Source: CAVPEW01 sp050247895
Lineage (GTDB): Bacteria > Actinomycetota > Acidimicrobiia > Acidimicrobiales > VFJN01
Direction: 5' to 3'
NCBI GenBank assembly: GCA_050247895.1
Contig: JBFWTJ010000113.1
Coordinates: forward strand, 1 to 11,406
DNA length: 11,406 nt
The translations under genes were made by a program, and so were the position numbers. Below the pieces are notes generated by a model. It was not told the DNA's origin, searched no databases, and saw nothing but the letters and a program-made list of their open reading frames with translations. The stretch's first letter is position 1. Every line of letters begins with the position of its first letter. Positions 1 to 7,462 of the stretch are shown here, piece after piece.

Positions 1-503
1 TGGTCGCCATCGTCTTCGACAAGACGACACGGGCCGAGGAGGTGCTGCTCAACGTCGTGCACCTCCAGCAGGAGGGCTCGATCCGCCTCAGCGACGCGGT
101 CATCGCGGTCAAGGACGACCAGGGCAAGGCCCACGTCCACCAGACCGTCGACGTCACCGCGGGCAAGGGGGCGATGACCGGCGGGTGGTGGGGCCTGCTG
201 CTCGGCGTGATCGTGGCCGGACCGGTCGGCGGGCTGGTCGCCGGCGCGCTGTCGGCGGGCGGGGGCGCCCTGTACGGCAAGCTCGTCGACGTCGGCCTGG
301 ACGACGGTTGGATCCGCCAGATGGCCGACTGGCTGGAGCCGGGCACCTCGGCCCTGCTCCTGCTGGTGGCCGAGATCCACCTCGAACCGGTCCTGGTCGA
401 GCTGCGCCGCTACGAGGGGCGGCTCGTGTCCACGACCTTCCCCGACGAGGTCAGGGCCCGGCTCGAGGACGCCCTGGCCGACCACCTGCGCAGCACGTCC
501 TGA
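1..503 (+). CDS. DUF1269-type membrane-associated protein, 5' end cut by window edge
   Basis: The frame is open from the left edge (first full codon at position 3) to TGA at 501-503, giving 166 visible residues. The visible N-terminus reads VAIVFDKTTRAEEVL, then VVHLQQEGSIRLSDAVIAVK, the opening of DUF1269 proteins. The true start is therefore at or within a few codons of the edge; the GTG at 42 is internal to this conserved block and is not the start. The centre is a glycine-rich hydrophobic stretch (GGWWGLLLG through AGALSAGGGALYGKL, about visible residues 60-97). It resembles a glycine-zipper hairpin that could insert in or lie on the membrane. The C-terminal third is a soluble alpha/beta part ending in a charged helix. 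The family has no firmly established biochemical role. The gene converges on the hydrolase gene, with 46 bp between the stops. Confidence 0.85.
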   Translation, partial: VAIVFDKTTRAEEVLLNVVHLQQEGSIRLSDAVIAVKDDQGKAHVHQTVDVTAGKGAMTGGWWGLLLGVIVAGPVGGLVAGALSAGGGALYGKLVDVGLDDGWIRQMADWLEPGTSALLLLVAEIHLEPVLVELRRYEGRLVSTTFPDEVRARLEDALADHLRSTS

Positions 504-521
504 CCCGCCGGCCCCGGCACA

Positions 522-544
522 CCGGCCCCGGCGCCCCGGGCCGG
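522..544. terminator. GC-rich hairpin between convergent genes
   Basis: CCGGCCC at 522-528 pairs with GGGCCGG at 538-544 around a 9-nt loop. It sits in the 46-bp gap between the stop codons at 503 and 550, where a bidirectional terminator would be expected. No T-run follows on either strand, which is common for terminators in high-GC actinobacteria. Placement and symmetry are seen directly; termination is inferred. Confidence 0.4.
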
Positions 545-549
545 GCAGG

Positions 550-1425
550 TCAGCCGGCCTCGACCTCTCCCCCGGCGGTGCCGGCGTCCTGCGCGGGTGC
601 CTCCTCGGCGCTCGGCGGGGCCGGGAGCTCGACGCCCAGGAACCGGGCCAGGGCGTCGTTGAAGGCGTAGGGGTCCTCGACGTTGGGCAGGTGCCCGGAG
701 CCAGGGACGACCACAAGCTCGGTCCCCTCGCCGAGCAGGGTCCGCAGCAGGGTGGCGTCGGCGATGGGCGTGATCCGGTCGACCTCGCCCACGATCACCA
801 TGGCCGGCACCTCGGCCTGGCGCAGGACGTACATGGAGTCGGGCCGGGTCCGCATGGCCTCAAGGGCGTCGAGCCAGCCCTCGGAGGTGCCGCCCTCGGC
901 CAGGGCCAGGACGTAGTCGAGCAGCTCGACCCGCTGGACCGAGGCGGTGGACAGGAGGCCCTCCACGAGGTGCTTGCCCAGCGACATCGGCTCGGCCCCC
1001 TCGCGCAGCTGGCGCTGCTGGTCGAAGCGGCGGGCCGCGGTGGCGTCGTCGTCGGAGCGGGCCCGGGTGTCGGCCAGGACCAGCCCGCCGACCAGGCCCG
1101 GGTGGCGGCGCAGCAGGGCCATGGCCAGGTAGCCGCCCATCGAGCAGCCCACGAAGGTCGCCGTGCGCACGTCCAGCTGGTCGAGGGCACCGGCCACCAG
1201 GTCGGCCCAGCGGTCCATCGTGGCCGTGCCGGGCGAGGCCGGGGCCGGCGACAGGCCGAAGCCGGGCAGGTCGACCGCCACACACCGCCGCACGTCGGCG
1301 AAGGCGTCCACCTGGTAGTCCCACATCGCCCCGTGCAGCGGGAAGGCGTGCAGGAACACGACGACGTCGCCGCTCCCGCGATCGGACAGGTGGACGGACT
1401 CGCCGGCGACGTCGAGCAGGGGCAC
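550..1425 (-). CDS. alpha/beta hydrolase, enol-lactonase/esterase-like
   Basis: A 291-residue alpha/beta-hydrolase-fold protein. The oxyanion-hole segment is VFLHAFPLHG (His26 region) and the nucleophile elbow is GCSMGG with Ser95. The acid is Asp216 in GEVDRITP, and the base is His245 in GSGHLPNVEDP. All three catalytic residues are present at normal spacing. The overall look is that of small esterases, 3-oxoadipate enol-lactonase (PcaD) and RutD-like enzymes, but the substrate cannot be read from sequence. No pca or rut neighbours are present to support such a pathway. The chosen GTG start at 1425 has GGAG 7 nt upstream (1433-1436); a GTG some 12 codons further upstream in the same frame is possible. 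A 20-residue Pro/Ala/Glu-rich tail (about 268-291) extends past the fold. The gene lies 71 bp after the AI-2E-type gene on the same strand and could share its transcript. Confidence 0.88.
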   Translation of the reverse strand: MPLLDVAGESVHLSDRGSGDVVVFLHAFPLHGAMWDYQVDAFADVRRCVAVDLPGFGLSPAPASPGTATMDRWADLVAGALDQLDVRTATFVGCSMGGYLAMALLRRHPGLVGGLVLADTRARSDDDATAARRFDQQRQLREGAEPMSLGKHLVEGLLSTASVQRVELLDYVLALAEGGTSEGWLDALEAMRTRPDSMYVLRQAEVPAMVIVGEVDRITPIADATLLRTLLGEGTELVVVPGSGHLPNVEDPYAFNDALARFLGVELPAPPSAEEAPAQDAGTAGGEVEAG

Positions 1426-1496
1426 GATGCGGCTCCAGGGGGAGGAAGGGGACCCCACCACTACCGCCTCGGCGGCCCGGTTGCACAATCGGTCGC

Positions 1497-2633
1497 TCAG
1501 CGGGGACCGAGCGCGCCACGCAGCCGGCGCAGGAGCTTCCGCCAGGGCGACTCGGCCCGCTCCACCTCGGGCTGCACGCCCCAGCGCAGCTCGAGGTAGA
1601 GCGACTTGGCCGCGCCGACCAGCGGCGTGGCCACCAGGGCCCCGGGCACCCCAGCCGCAGCGGCGCCGACCAGCGCAGCGAGCATCGTGGCCGGCGGCGA
1701 CAGGTCGACCGCCCGACCCACGATGGCCGGCTGGATGACGTGGTTCTCGAGGTTCATGTAGACGAGGTAGAGGGCCAGCACGGCCAGGCCGGTCTCCACC
1801 CCCTGGGTCAGGGCCAGCACGGTCAGGAAGCTCCCCGAGAGGAACCCGCCGACCTGGGGGATCAGGTTGACCATCAGGGTCCACAGCGCCGCGGCGGGTG
1901 CCAGCGGCACGCCGAAGGCCAGGCCGACGGCCAGGTTGAAGGTGGCGGCCAGGATGGCGACGAGCACCGAGCCCGAGAAGTAGGCCCCGATCGTGCGGTA
2001 GAAGGTCCGGCCCACCGTCAGCGCCCGGGCCTCGAACCGGGACGGCAGGGCGGCGCTGATGCGCCCGACCATCCGGTCCCCGTCGACGAGGACGGCCACG
2101 CCGACCACGATCACGATCAGCCCGGCCAGCACGCCGTCGAGCACGCTGCGGGCCGTGGCGGTGACCGTGGCCGTGTCGAGCCGGGCCGGCAGGTCGGCGG
2201 CCCACTCCCGCACCTTGTCGGCCGCCTCGGCGTCCTCCAGCCGGCTGCCCAGGATCGGCACGCCGTAGAGCTGCTCGACGGTCTCGGGCAGCTCGGCGCT
2301 GAAGCGCTGGGCCTGGCGCACCGCGGGCGGGCCGAGCACGAAGATCAGCACCGCGAACAGGGCCACGGCCGACAGGCCGACCGCGGCCACCGCCACCGGT
2401 CGGGACACGCCGAAGCGGTGGCGCAGGCGCACCACGACGGGGTCCAGGGCGAACGCGAGCAGGATCCCGACCCCGACCCGGGTCACGCTGTCGGGCACGC
2501 TGCGGACGAAGGCCAGCAGCACCAGCCCGGTGACGATCCCGCCTGCGATCCACGCCGCGGAGCGCCAGTCGAGGTTGACGACGGTGGCGGCGTCCCCGGC
2601 GCCGTCGGAGGCTCCCTGGGCGCTCGCCGGCAC
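1497..2633 (-). CDS. AI-2E/PerM-family membrane transporter (paralogue A)
   Basis: A 378-residue polytopic protein with the family layout. It has an N-terminal pair of hydrophobic segments (about 27-43 and 52-66) and a third at 80-100. A soluble, amphipathic loop follows (about 101-160). A C-terminal membrane bundle (about 161-345) contains the conserved NLIPQVGGFLSG segment (257-267) and ENHVIQPAIVGRAVDLSP (296-313), followed by GVPGALVATP (328-337). These C-terminal motifs are the family signature. Members have been linked to autoinducer-2 export, Na+/H+ antiport or general permease roles, so the substrate is open. The tail after 346 is basic. The GTG start at 2633 gives a normal family length. 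No Shine-Dalgarno is visible, but a TACAGT hexamer lies 6 nt upstream, so the message may be leaderless. It diverges from a second family member whose start is 19 bp away. Confidence 0.88.
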   Translation of the reverse strand: MPASAQGASDGAGDAATVVNLDWRSAAWIAGGIVTGLVLLAFVRSVPDSVTRVGVGILLAFALDPVVVRLRHRFGVSRPVAVAAVGLSAVALFAVLIFVLGPPAVRQAQRFSAELPETVEQLYGVPILGSRLEDAEAADKVREWAADLPARLDTATVTATARSVLDGVLAGLIVIVVGVAVLVDGDRMVGRISAALPSRFEARALTVGRTFYRTIGAYFSGSVLVAILAATFNLAVGLAFGVPLAPAAALWTLMVNLIPQVGGFLSGSFLTVLALTQGVETGLAVLALYLVYMNLENHVIQPAIVGRAVDLSPPATMLAALVGAAAAGVPGALVATPLVGAAKSLYLELRWGVQPEVERAESPWRKLLRRLRGALGPR

Positions 2634-2638
2634 GTCGG

Positions 2639-2646
2639 TACTGTAC
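2639..2646. promoter_or_regulatory. overlapping divergent -10-like elements
   Basis: The near-palindrome GTACTGTAC (2638-2646) reads TACTGT on the plus strand (2639-2644) and TACAGT on the minus strand (2645-2640). Both match the TANNNT form of the -10 element. They lie 8 nt and 6 nt before the two divergent GTG start codons. That is where a -10 sits for leaderless transcripts, which are common in actinobacteria. No convincing -35 was found for either direction, and any such element would have to lie inside the opposite gene. The sequence match is direct; promoter activity and leaderless starts are inferred. Confidence 0.4.
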
Positions 2647-2652
2647 GCAGAC

Positions 2653-3696
2653 GTGGCGTCCGGCCCGCGCACCCTGCGCCTCACCGTGGGCCCCCAGGCC
2701 GTGGTGGTCGTGCTCGGTGCCATCGCCCTGGCCATCGCCGTGTTCGCCGTGGCCAGCGCGGCGAGCCGGACCATCGGCTGGGCCGTGGCCTGCGCCGTGG
2801 TCGCCGCGCTGATCGAACCGGTCGTGGCCCGGCTGGCCCGGCGGGTCCCCCGCGTGCTGGCCATCGCGGTGGTGCTGCTCGGCGTCGGCTTCGGCGCGGT
2901 GGCCATCGCCGGCGGGGTGATCGTCGAGATCGACCAGCAGTACGACCGGCTCCAACGCGAGGCGCCGCGGGCCGCGGCCCGCCTCGAGGAGTCGGAGCGC
3001 TTCGGCGACATCGCCCGGGACTTCCGCCTCCAGGAACGGGTGGAGGAGGTGCTGGACCGCCTGGCCCGCCCGGTGGACGCGGCGCCGGCGTCGACGGCCA
3101 CGACGATCAGCACCTACCTGGTCTGCGGGGTGCTGACCGCCTTCTTCCTGTCGTGGGGCCCCCGGCTGGGGCGGGCCGCGGCCGAGCAGATCTCGGACCC
3201 CGGCACCCGCCTCCAGGTCCGCTACGTGGGGTCCCTGGCCTTCGCCCAGAGCCGCCGCTACGTGCTGGGCGTGGTGGCCGAGGCCGTGGCCGCCGGGCTG
3301 GTCGTGCTGGCCTGCTGCACCTGGGCCGGCCTGCCCGCGCCCGTCGTCCTGTCGGTCTTCGTGGCCGGCTTCAGCATCGTGCCTGGCTTCGGCGTCCTGT
3401 TCGGGAGCCTGCCCGCGCTGCTGCTCTCGGCCGGGCTCGAGCCGGGGCGGACCACCGTCCTGCTCGCCGTGCTGGCCGTCGCGCTCCAGGTCGCCCACGA
3501 GGTCCTGCTGCGCCGGCTGGCCCGCCGCCGGTCGCTGGTGGTGGGCCCTGCGGCCATCGTGATCGCCATGATCGTCGGCTTCGAGGTCTACGGCATCGGC
3601 GGCGCCTTCTACGCCGCCGCGCTCGTGGTCTTCGCCGTGGCCCTGCTCGAGGCGGCCGGCCACCGCGAGGCGGCCCTCGCCGACGCCGAGCCGTAG
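2653..3696 (+). CDS. AI-2E/PerM-family membrane protein (diverged paralogue B)
   Basis: A 347-residue polytopic protein with the same architecture as its divergent neighbour. It has hydrophobic segments at about 14-34, 42-55 and 68-91. A charged heptad-like loop follows (about 92-140, rich in Glu/Arg). A C-terminal bundle (about 150-335) includes FSIVPGFGVLFGSLPALLL (240-258), the equivalent of the family's P-x-x-G-x-x-x-G segment. The final block VVGPAAIVIAMIVGFEVYGIGGAFYA aligns with the signature near the family C-terminus. However, the E-N-x-x-x-x-P element is replaced by HEVLLRRLARRRSLVVGP, so it is more diverged than paralogue A. Transported substrate unknown. The GTG at 2653 was chosen because upstream in-frame codons would run through the divergent gene's start. 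The gene converges on the repeat-containing region at 3713-3893. Confidence 0.82.
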   Translation: MASGPRTLRLTVGPQAVVVVLGAIALAIAVFAVASAASRTIGWAVACAVVAALIEPVVARLARRVPRVLAIAVVLLGVGFGAVAIAGGVIVEIDQQYDRLQREAPRAAARLEESERFGDIARDFRLQERVEEVLDRLARPVDAAPASTATTISTYLVCGVLTAFFLSWGPRLGRAAAEQISDPGTRLQVRYVGSLAFAQSRRYVLGVVAEAVAAGLVVLACCTWAGLPAPVVLSVFVAGFSIVPGFGVLFGSLPALLLSAGLEPGRTTVLLAVLAVALQVAHEVLLRRLARRRSLVVGPAAIVIAMIVGFEVYGIGGAFYAAALVVFAVALLEAAGHREAALADAEP

Positions 3697-3712
3697 GCGA
3701 CCCGACCGGCGA

Positions 3713-3893
3713 CGCTCACCCGGCGTCGTCGTCGGACACGTCGGCCACCAGGGCGCCCGAAGCGGCCAAGGTCACGCCCGACAGGTCGACCCGCCGCGCC
3801 CGGCGCTCACCCGGCATCGTCGTCGGACAGGTCGGCCACCAGGGCGCCCGAAGCGGCCAAGGTCACGCCCGACAGGTCGCCCCACAGCGACCG
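3713..3893. repeat. two 91-bp tandem repeats derived from the 3' end of the adjacent gene
   Basis: Unit 1 (3713-3803) and unit 2 (3804-3893) share a 76-bp block (3713-3788 versus 3804-3879). The block differs at only two positions: 3725/3816 (g/a) and 3739/3830 (c/g). The first 27 or so bases of the repeat core recur a third time at 3901-3927 inside the 3' end of the minus-strand 113-residue gene, with a period of 90 bp. Read on the minus strand, each unit encodes the gene's C-terminal pattern: LAASGALVADLSDDDAG (unit 2) or the same with ADV for ADL (unit 1), followed by TGA. The gene itself ends LAASVDLLADLSDDDAG then TAG. Unit 2 is in the same frame as the gene just beyond its stop codon; unit 1 is shifted by one base. 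Confidence 0.85.
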
Positions 3894-3896
3894 GGG

Positions 3897-4238
3897 CTAG
3901 CCGGCGTCGTCGTCGGACAGGTCGGCGAGCAGGTCGACCGAGGCGGCCAGGGCGGTGGCCAGGCGGGCCGCGCTGTCGACCACGGCGGACATGTAGTGCT
4001 CGGCGATGGCGCCCTGGCCGTGCAGGGGCGCCTCGCCGAGCGATCGCAGCAGGGTCGCGGGGGCGTCGGACGGCGTGATGGGCGCCGGGTCGGGCAACCG
4101 GGGCACCGGGCGCCACAGGTCGACCGGCTTGGCCTTCTGCTGGCGCCGGCGGCGGCTCGACGCCGAGCGCCCCTTGCCCCCGCCCTGCCCGTTCCCGTGA
4201 CCGCCGTGACCGTTCCCGTGGCCGTTCTGGTTGCTCAC
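3897..4238 (-). CDS. 113-residue protein of unknown function, coupled to the SNF2 ATPase gene
   Basis: I do not recognise a family. The protein begins with a Gly/His/Asn-rich stretch (residues 2-23, repeated G-H-G-N). A strongly basic patch follows (RSASSRRRRQQKAK, 24-37). A Pro-rich segment comes next (VDLWRPVPRLPDPAPITPSDAP, about 39-60), then a helical part (61-107) and an acidic end, DLSDDDAG. The basic patch could contact nucleic acid, and the histidines could bind metal; both are inference. The GTG start overlaps the TGA of the SNF2 gene in the tetranucleotide GTGA (4238-4235). GAGGAG (4244-4249) lies 5 nt before the GTG, inside the SNF2 coding end. This strongly supports translational coupling and a shared role. 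Many actinobacterial SNF2 genes have a SWIM zinc-finger partner; this protein lacks the CxC...CxH residues, so it is not that protein. Third positions are G/C-rich, as in real genes here. Confidence 0.75.
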   Translation of the reverse strand: MSNQNGHGNGHGGHGNGQGGGKGRSASSRRRRQQKAKPVDLWRPVPRLPDPAPITPSDAPATLLRSLGEAPLHGQGAIAEHYMSAVVDSAARLATALAASVDLLADLSDDDAG

Positions 4239-7200
4239 GTCGACTCCTCGGTCAGCAGCGTGTCGGAGCGCAGGCCCAGCGCCACCCGCAGCTGCTCGGC
4301 GTCCAGGTCGGCCAGCGAGCTCGACTTGGGCAGGACCAGGTCGGCGATGTGGCGCTTGCCGGCCACGACCTCCTCGACCCGCTCGTCGACGGTGCCCGGG
4401 CACACCAGGCGGTGCGAGACCACGGTGCGGGTCTGGCCGATCCGCCAGGCCCGGTCCCGGGCCTGGTCCTCGACCGCGGGGTTCCACCAGCGGTCGTAGA
4501 GCACGACGTGGGAGGCGGCGGTCAGGTTGAGGCCCGTGCCACCGGCCTTGAGCGACAGGACGAGGGCGCCGGGGCCGGTGCCGGCCTGGAAGTCGGCGAT
4601 CATCCGGTCGCGGGCACCCCGGGCCAGACCGCCGTGGTAGCACTCGATCTTCACCCCGGTCGTCGAGCTCAGGTGGTCGGCGAGGCGCTTGCCCCACTCG
4701 GCGAAGTGGGTGAAGACCAGGATCCGCTCGCCGGCGGCGAAGACGGCCTCGACGATCTCCTCGAGCCGGGCCAGCTTCCCCGAACGGCCGGCGAGCGGGC
4801 GCCCGTCGTCCTGGTAGGCGGCCGGGTGGTTGCAGATCTGCTTGAGGGCGGTGATGGCGGCCAGGATCGCGCCCTGCTTGCGCTCGGTCCCGTCGGCCTC
4901 GGCGTCGGCGACCAGGCCGTCGAGCACCGCCTGGTACAGGCCGATCTGCTCGGGGGTCATCATGCAGCGGTCGAGCTCGTCGATGCGGTCGGGCAGCTCG
5001 GCGGCGACGACCGGCTCGCTCTTGGTCCGCCGGAAGACCAGCAGGCCGTTCAGGGCCCGCAGGGCGGCCTCGCCCTCGCCGGCCAGCTGGGCCACGAAGG
5101 TGGGGCGGCTCCCGACCAGGCCCGGGTTGGTGAAGTCGAGGATCGACCACAGGTCGCCGAGGCCGTTCTCGATGGGCGTGCCGGTCAGCGCCAGGCGGCT
5201 GCGGGCCGGGATGCGGCGGAGCTGCTGGGCGGTCTCGCTGGAGGGGTTCTTGATCGCCTGGGCCTCGTCGAGGACCACCCGGCGCCACGTCCGGGCGGCC
5301 AGCGCCTCGACGTCGCGGATGGCGGTGCCGAAGGTGGTGATGACCACGTCGGCCCGGGCCAGGGTCCGGTCGAGCTGGGCGGCCGAGGCCCGGGACGCCC
5401 CGTGGTGGACGACCACCCGCAGGTCCGGGGTGAAGCGGGCCGCCTCCGCGGCCCAGTTGCCCACCACCGCCGGCGGGGCGACGACCAGGGCCGGTCCGTC
5501 GCCGGTGTTCCGGGCCAGGTGGGCCAGGACCGTCGGGGTCTTGCCCAGGCCCATGTCGAGGGCCAGGCAGCCGCCGAGGTCGGCGGTGTCGAGGAACTCG
5601 AGCCAGGCCAGCGCCTCGGCCTGGTAGCCGCGCAGCTCGCCGACGAAGCCCTCGGGCGAGGTGACGGGCTCGGTGGGTGCGTTACGGGCCGCCTCGAGGA
5701 GGTCCGCGGCCCATCCCGACCCGTCGATGGTGAGCCCGCCGCCCAGGCCCGGGCTCTCCAGGCCGACTGCGTAGCGCAGGATCTCGGCCCCGGTCAGCTG
5801 GGTGGTGGCGGCCCGTTCGGCCAGCGCCGCGGCGGCCTCCTTGAGGTCGGCCCGGTCGAGCTCGACCCACCTCCCCCGGGAGCGGACCAGCGGGCGGGCC
5901 TCGTTGGCCAGCCGGGCGATGTCGGCCGCGGTGAGCTCGACGTCGTCGAAGAGCACCGACCACCGCACGGCGCTGAGCTGGTGGGCGCCGACCACCGTGT
6001 CGCCGGTCGGTTCGGTGAACAGCCGCAGGCTCGGGTTGGGCTTGCGCCGGGACAGGGACGGGACCCGCACGTCGAAGCCGGCGGCCTGGAGGGCCGCGCC
6101 GGTCACCGTCATGATCTCCCAGGCCTCGGGCTGGCTCACGTAGACCTGGCCCCGGCGGCGACCGCCGGGACGGAGCAGCGCGGGCAGGATGCGCTCCAGG
6201 CGGTTGAGCTCGTCGGCCATGGGCTTGGGGGCCCGGCTGTCGTTGAGGGCGACCTCGATGGGCAGCAACGTGCCGTCGGCCCCGGGGCCCAGCACCGAGA
6301 GGTACCAGGCGTCGCTGCGGTCGGGCGGCTCGAGCTGGACGACCAGGGTCGGGCGCGAGGTGCCGGTGACGGGCTTGACCCAGCGGTCGAGGCGCTTGGA
6401 GACCTCGGCGCCGGCGGCCACGGGGGCCTCGAAGGTCGAGCCGTCGAGCCGGGTCAGGAAGGCCTCGGCGACCGCGCCGGTCGACCGGGTGACCGGCGGG
6501 GGCGCAGGCAGGGTCAGGCCCTTGGCCGCGGTGGTGGCGATGGCGTCGGCGACCGTGCCGAGCACGTCGAGGGTCACGACTCGGGCGTCGGCCCGGGCCA
6601 GGGCGGTGACCGGGCCGGGCATGGCCGCGGCGAGCAGGTCGACCTCCTTGGCGTCGACCAGGGCCGGGACCCAGCGGACGTTGAGGGACAGGGTGGCGGC
6701 GTCGCCCCGGCGGGTGCCGCGCAGGGTCGGCACGACCGCGCCCCGGGCCACGTGGCGGACCGCGGCGAGCGCGACCCGGCCCAGCCAGGTGACGCTCGAC
6801 CCGACCCCGTCCCCGCCGAGGCCACCGCCGACGGCGACCAGCCAGCCGAGGGCCTCGGCCACCGGGATGGACAGCGCCGCGGCCCGGGCACCGATGGGCA
6901 GGACGACGGGCGGGTGCTCGCTCCAGCCGAGCTGGGGCCCGCCGATGGCGCGGAGCCGTTCGGCCAGGCCGGCGGCGTCGCTGGGCGCGGTGTCGGGACC
7001 GGCGGCCCACACCACGATCTGGCCGGCCGACCAGCTGGCCTGGAGGCGGACCTCGCCGACGGGGTCGGGGGCGACGACGATGGCGTCGCCCGGGGCGCTG
7101 GCCCGGGTCAGGCGTTCGTAGGCGAGCTCGATCCGCTCGAGCTCGGTCTCGAGGTCGGCGATGACCTGGGCCCGCTCGGGCCCGGTGATCTCCCGGACCG

Positions 7201-7354
7201 CCTCGAGGTGGTCCTCGGTGTCGTCCAGGAGGCGTTCGACGGCGCGCCGCCAACCCCAGGGATCGGCTTCGAGCAGCGCGAGCTGGTCGGTGGTGGCGAT
7301 GCCGTCGACCGCCGCCCAGGCGGCGGCCTCCAGGTCTCGTGAGACGTGATCCAT
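4235..7354 (-). CDS. SNF2-family DNA-dependent ATPase (bacterial SWI/SNF helicase-like)
   Basis: A 1039-residue protein. The C-terminal half is a complete SNF2 motor. It contains GELRGYQAEALAWL (572-585), Walker A DMGLGKT (600-606) and Walker B DEAQ (696-699, followed by AIKNP). Motif III is LALTGTPIEN (721-730). The second RecA lobe has CYHGG (905-909), LSLKAGGTGLNL (933-944) and the arginine-finger motif QARDRAWRIGQ (964-974). Residues about 400-560 resemble the bacterial SNF2-associated domain that precedes the motor. The first 400 residues are not recognised in detail and contain an early coiled-coil-like stretch (about 58-85). Such proteins translocate on duplex DNA and are linked to transcription or repair, but the role of this one is unknown. 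The ATG at 7354 is the best start; no strong ribosome site precedes it. An in-frame ATG at 7504 would add 50 low-complexity residues and is less likely. Confidence 0.92.
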   Translation of the reverse strand: MDHVSRDLEAAAWAAVDGIATTDQLALLEADPWGWRRAVERLLDDTEDHLEAVREITGPERAQVIADLETELERIELAYERLTRASAPGDAIVVAPDPVGEVRLQASWSAGQIVVWAAGPDTAPSDAAGLAERLRAIGGPQLGWSEHPPVVLPIGARAAALSIPVAEALGWLVAVGGGLGGDGVGSSVTWLGRVALAAVRHVARGAVVPTLRGTRRGDAATLSLNVRWVPALVDAKEVDLLAAAMPGPVTALARADARVVTLDVLGTVADAIATTAAKGLTLPAPPPVTRSTGAVAEAFLTRLDGSTFEAPVAAGAEVSKRLDRWVKPVTGTSRPTLVVQLEPPDRSDAWYLSVLGPGADGTLLPIEVALNDSRAPKPMADELNRLERILPALLRPGGRRRGQVYVSQPEAWEIMTVTGAALQAAGFDVRVPSLSRRKPNPSLRLFTEPTGDTVVGAHQLSAVRWSVLFDDVELTAADIARLANEARPLVRSRGRWVELDRADLKEAAAALAERAATTQLTGAEILRYAVGLESPGLGGGLTIDGSGWAADLLEAARNAPTEPVTSPEGFVGELRGYQAEALAWLEFLDTADLGGCLALDMGLGKTPTVLAHLARNTGDGPALVVAPPAVVGNWAAEAARFTPDLRVVVHHGASRASAAQLDRTLARADVVITTFGTAIRDVEALAARTWRRVVLDEAQAIKNPSSETAQQLRRIPARSRLALTGTPIENGLGDLWSILDFTNPGLVGSRPTFVAQLAGEGEAALRALNGLLVFRRTKSEPVVAAELPDRIDELDRCMMTPEQIGLYQAVLDGLVADAEADGTERKQGAILAAITALKQICNHPAAYQDDGRPLAGRSGKLARLEEIVEAVFAAGERILVFTHFAEWGKRLADHLSSTTGVKIECYHGGLARGARDRMIADFQAGTGPGALVLSLKAGGTGLNLTAASHVVLYDRWWNPAVEDQARDRAWRIGQTRTVVSHRLVCPGTVDERVEEVVAGKRHIADLVLPKSSSLADLDAEQLRVALGLRSDTLLTEEST

Positions 7355-7388
7355 GCCGTGGTCGGCGCTCCCCGCGCCGAGCTCTCCC

Positions 7389-7462
7389 CGCCCGATCGGC
7401 GTGAGAGACGTGCCGCGACCGCTCCGTCCGACCCCCGGGTGCGTACCCCGGCCGATCGGGCG
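7389..7462. repeat. 12-bp inverted repeat pair with CCGATCGG cores 60 bp apart
   Basis: CGCCCGATCGGC at 7389-7400 is the exact reverse complement of GCCGATCGGGCG at 7451-7462. Each contains the 8-bp palindrome CCGATCGG (7392-7399 and 7452-7459), with centres exactly 60 bp apart. They lie 35 and 97 bp upstream of the SNF2 start codon. This is compatible with a paired operator or with one long-range stem in the leader RNA. The symmetry is seen directly; the function is unknown. Confidence 0.6.

Noticed and set aside
3713..3927. CRISPR-like or insertion-sequence origin for the 91-bp repeats
   Set aside because: There are no repeat-spacer units, no terminal inverted repeats and no cas or transposase genes. 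The units clearly derive from the adjacent gene's 3' end.
3897..4238. The 113-residue protein as a SWIM zinc-finger partner of the SNF2 ATPase
   Set aside because: It contains no cysteine at all, so the CxC...CxH zinc site is absent.
4349..7342. A 997-codon plus-strand open frame opposite the SNF2 gene; similar long frames at 1740-4499 (+), 7912-9480 (+), 9559-10818 (+) and 550-3663 (-)
   Set aside because: Each lies over recognisable genes in another frame, and the products are Gly/Arg/His/Gln-rich without domain character. Long stop-free shadow frames are normal in very GC-rich DNA.
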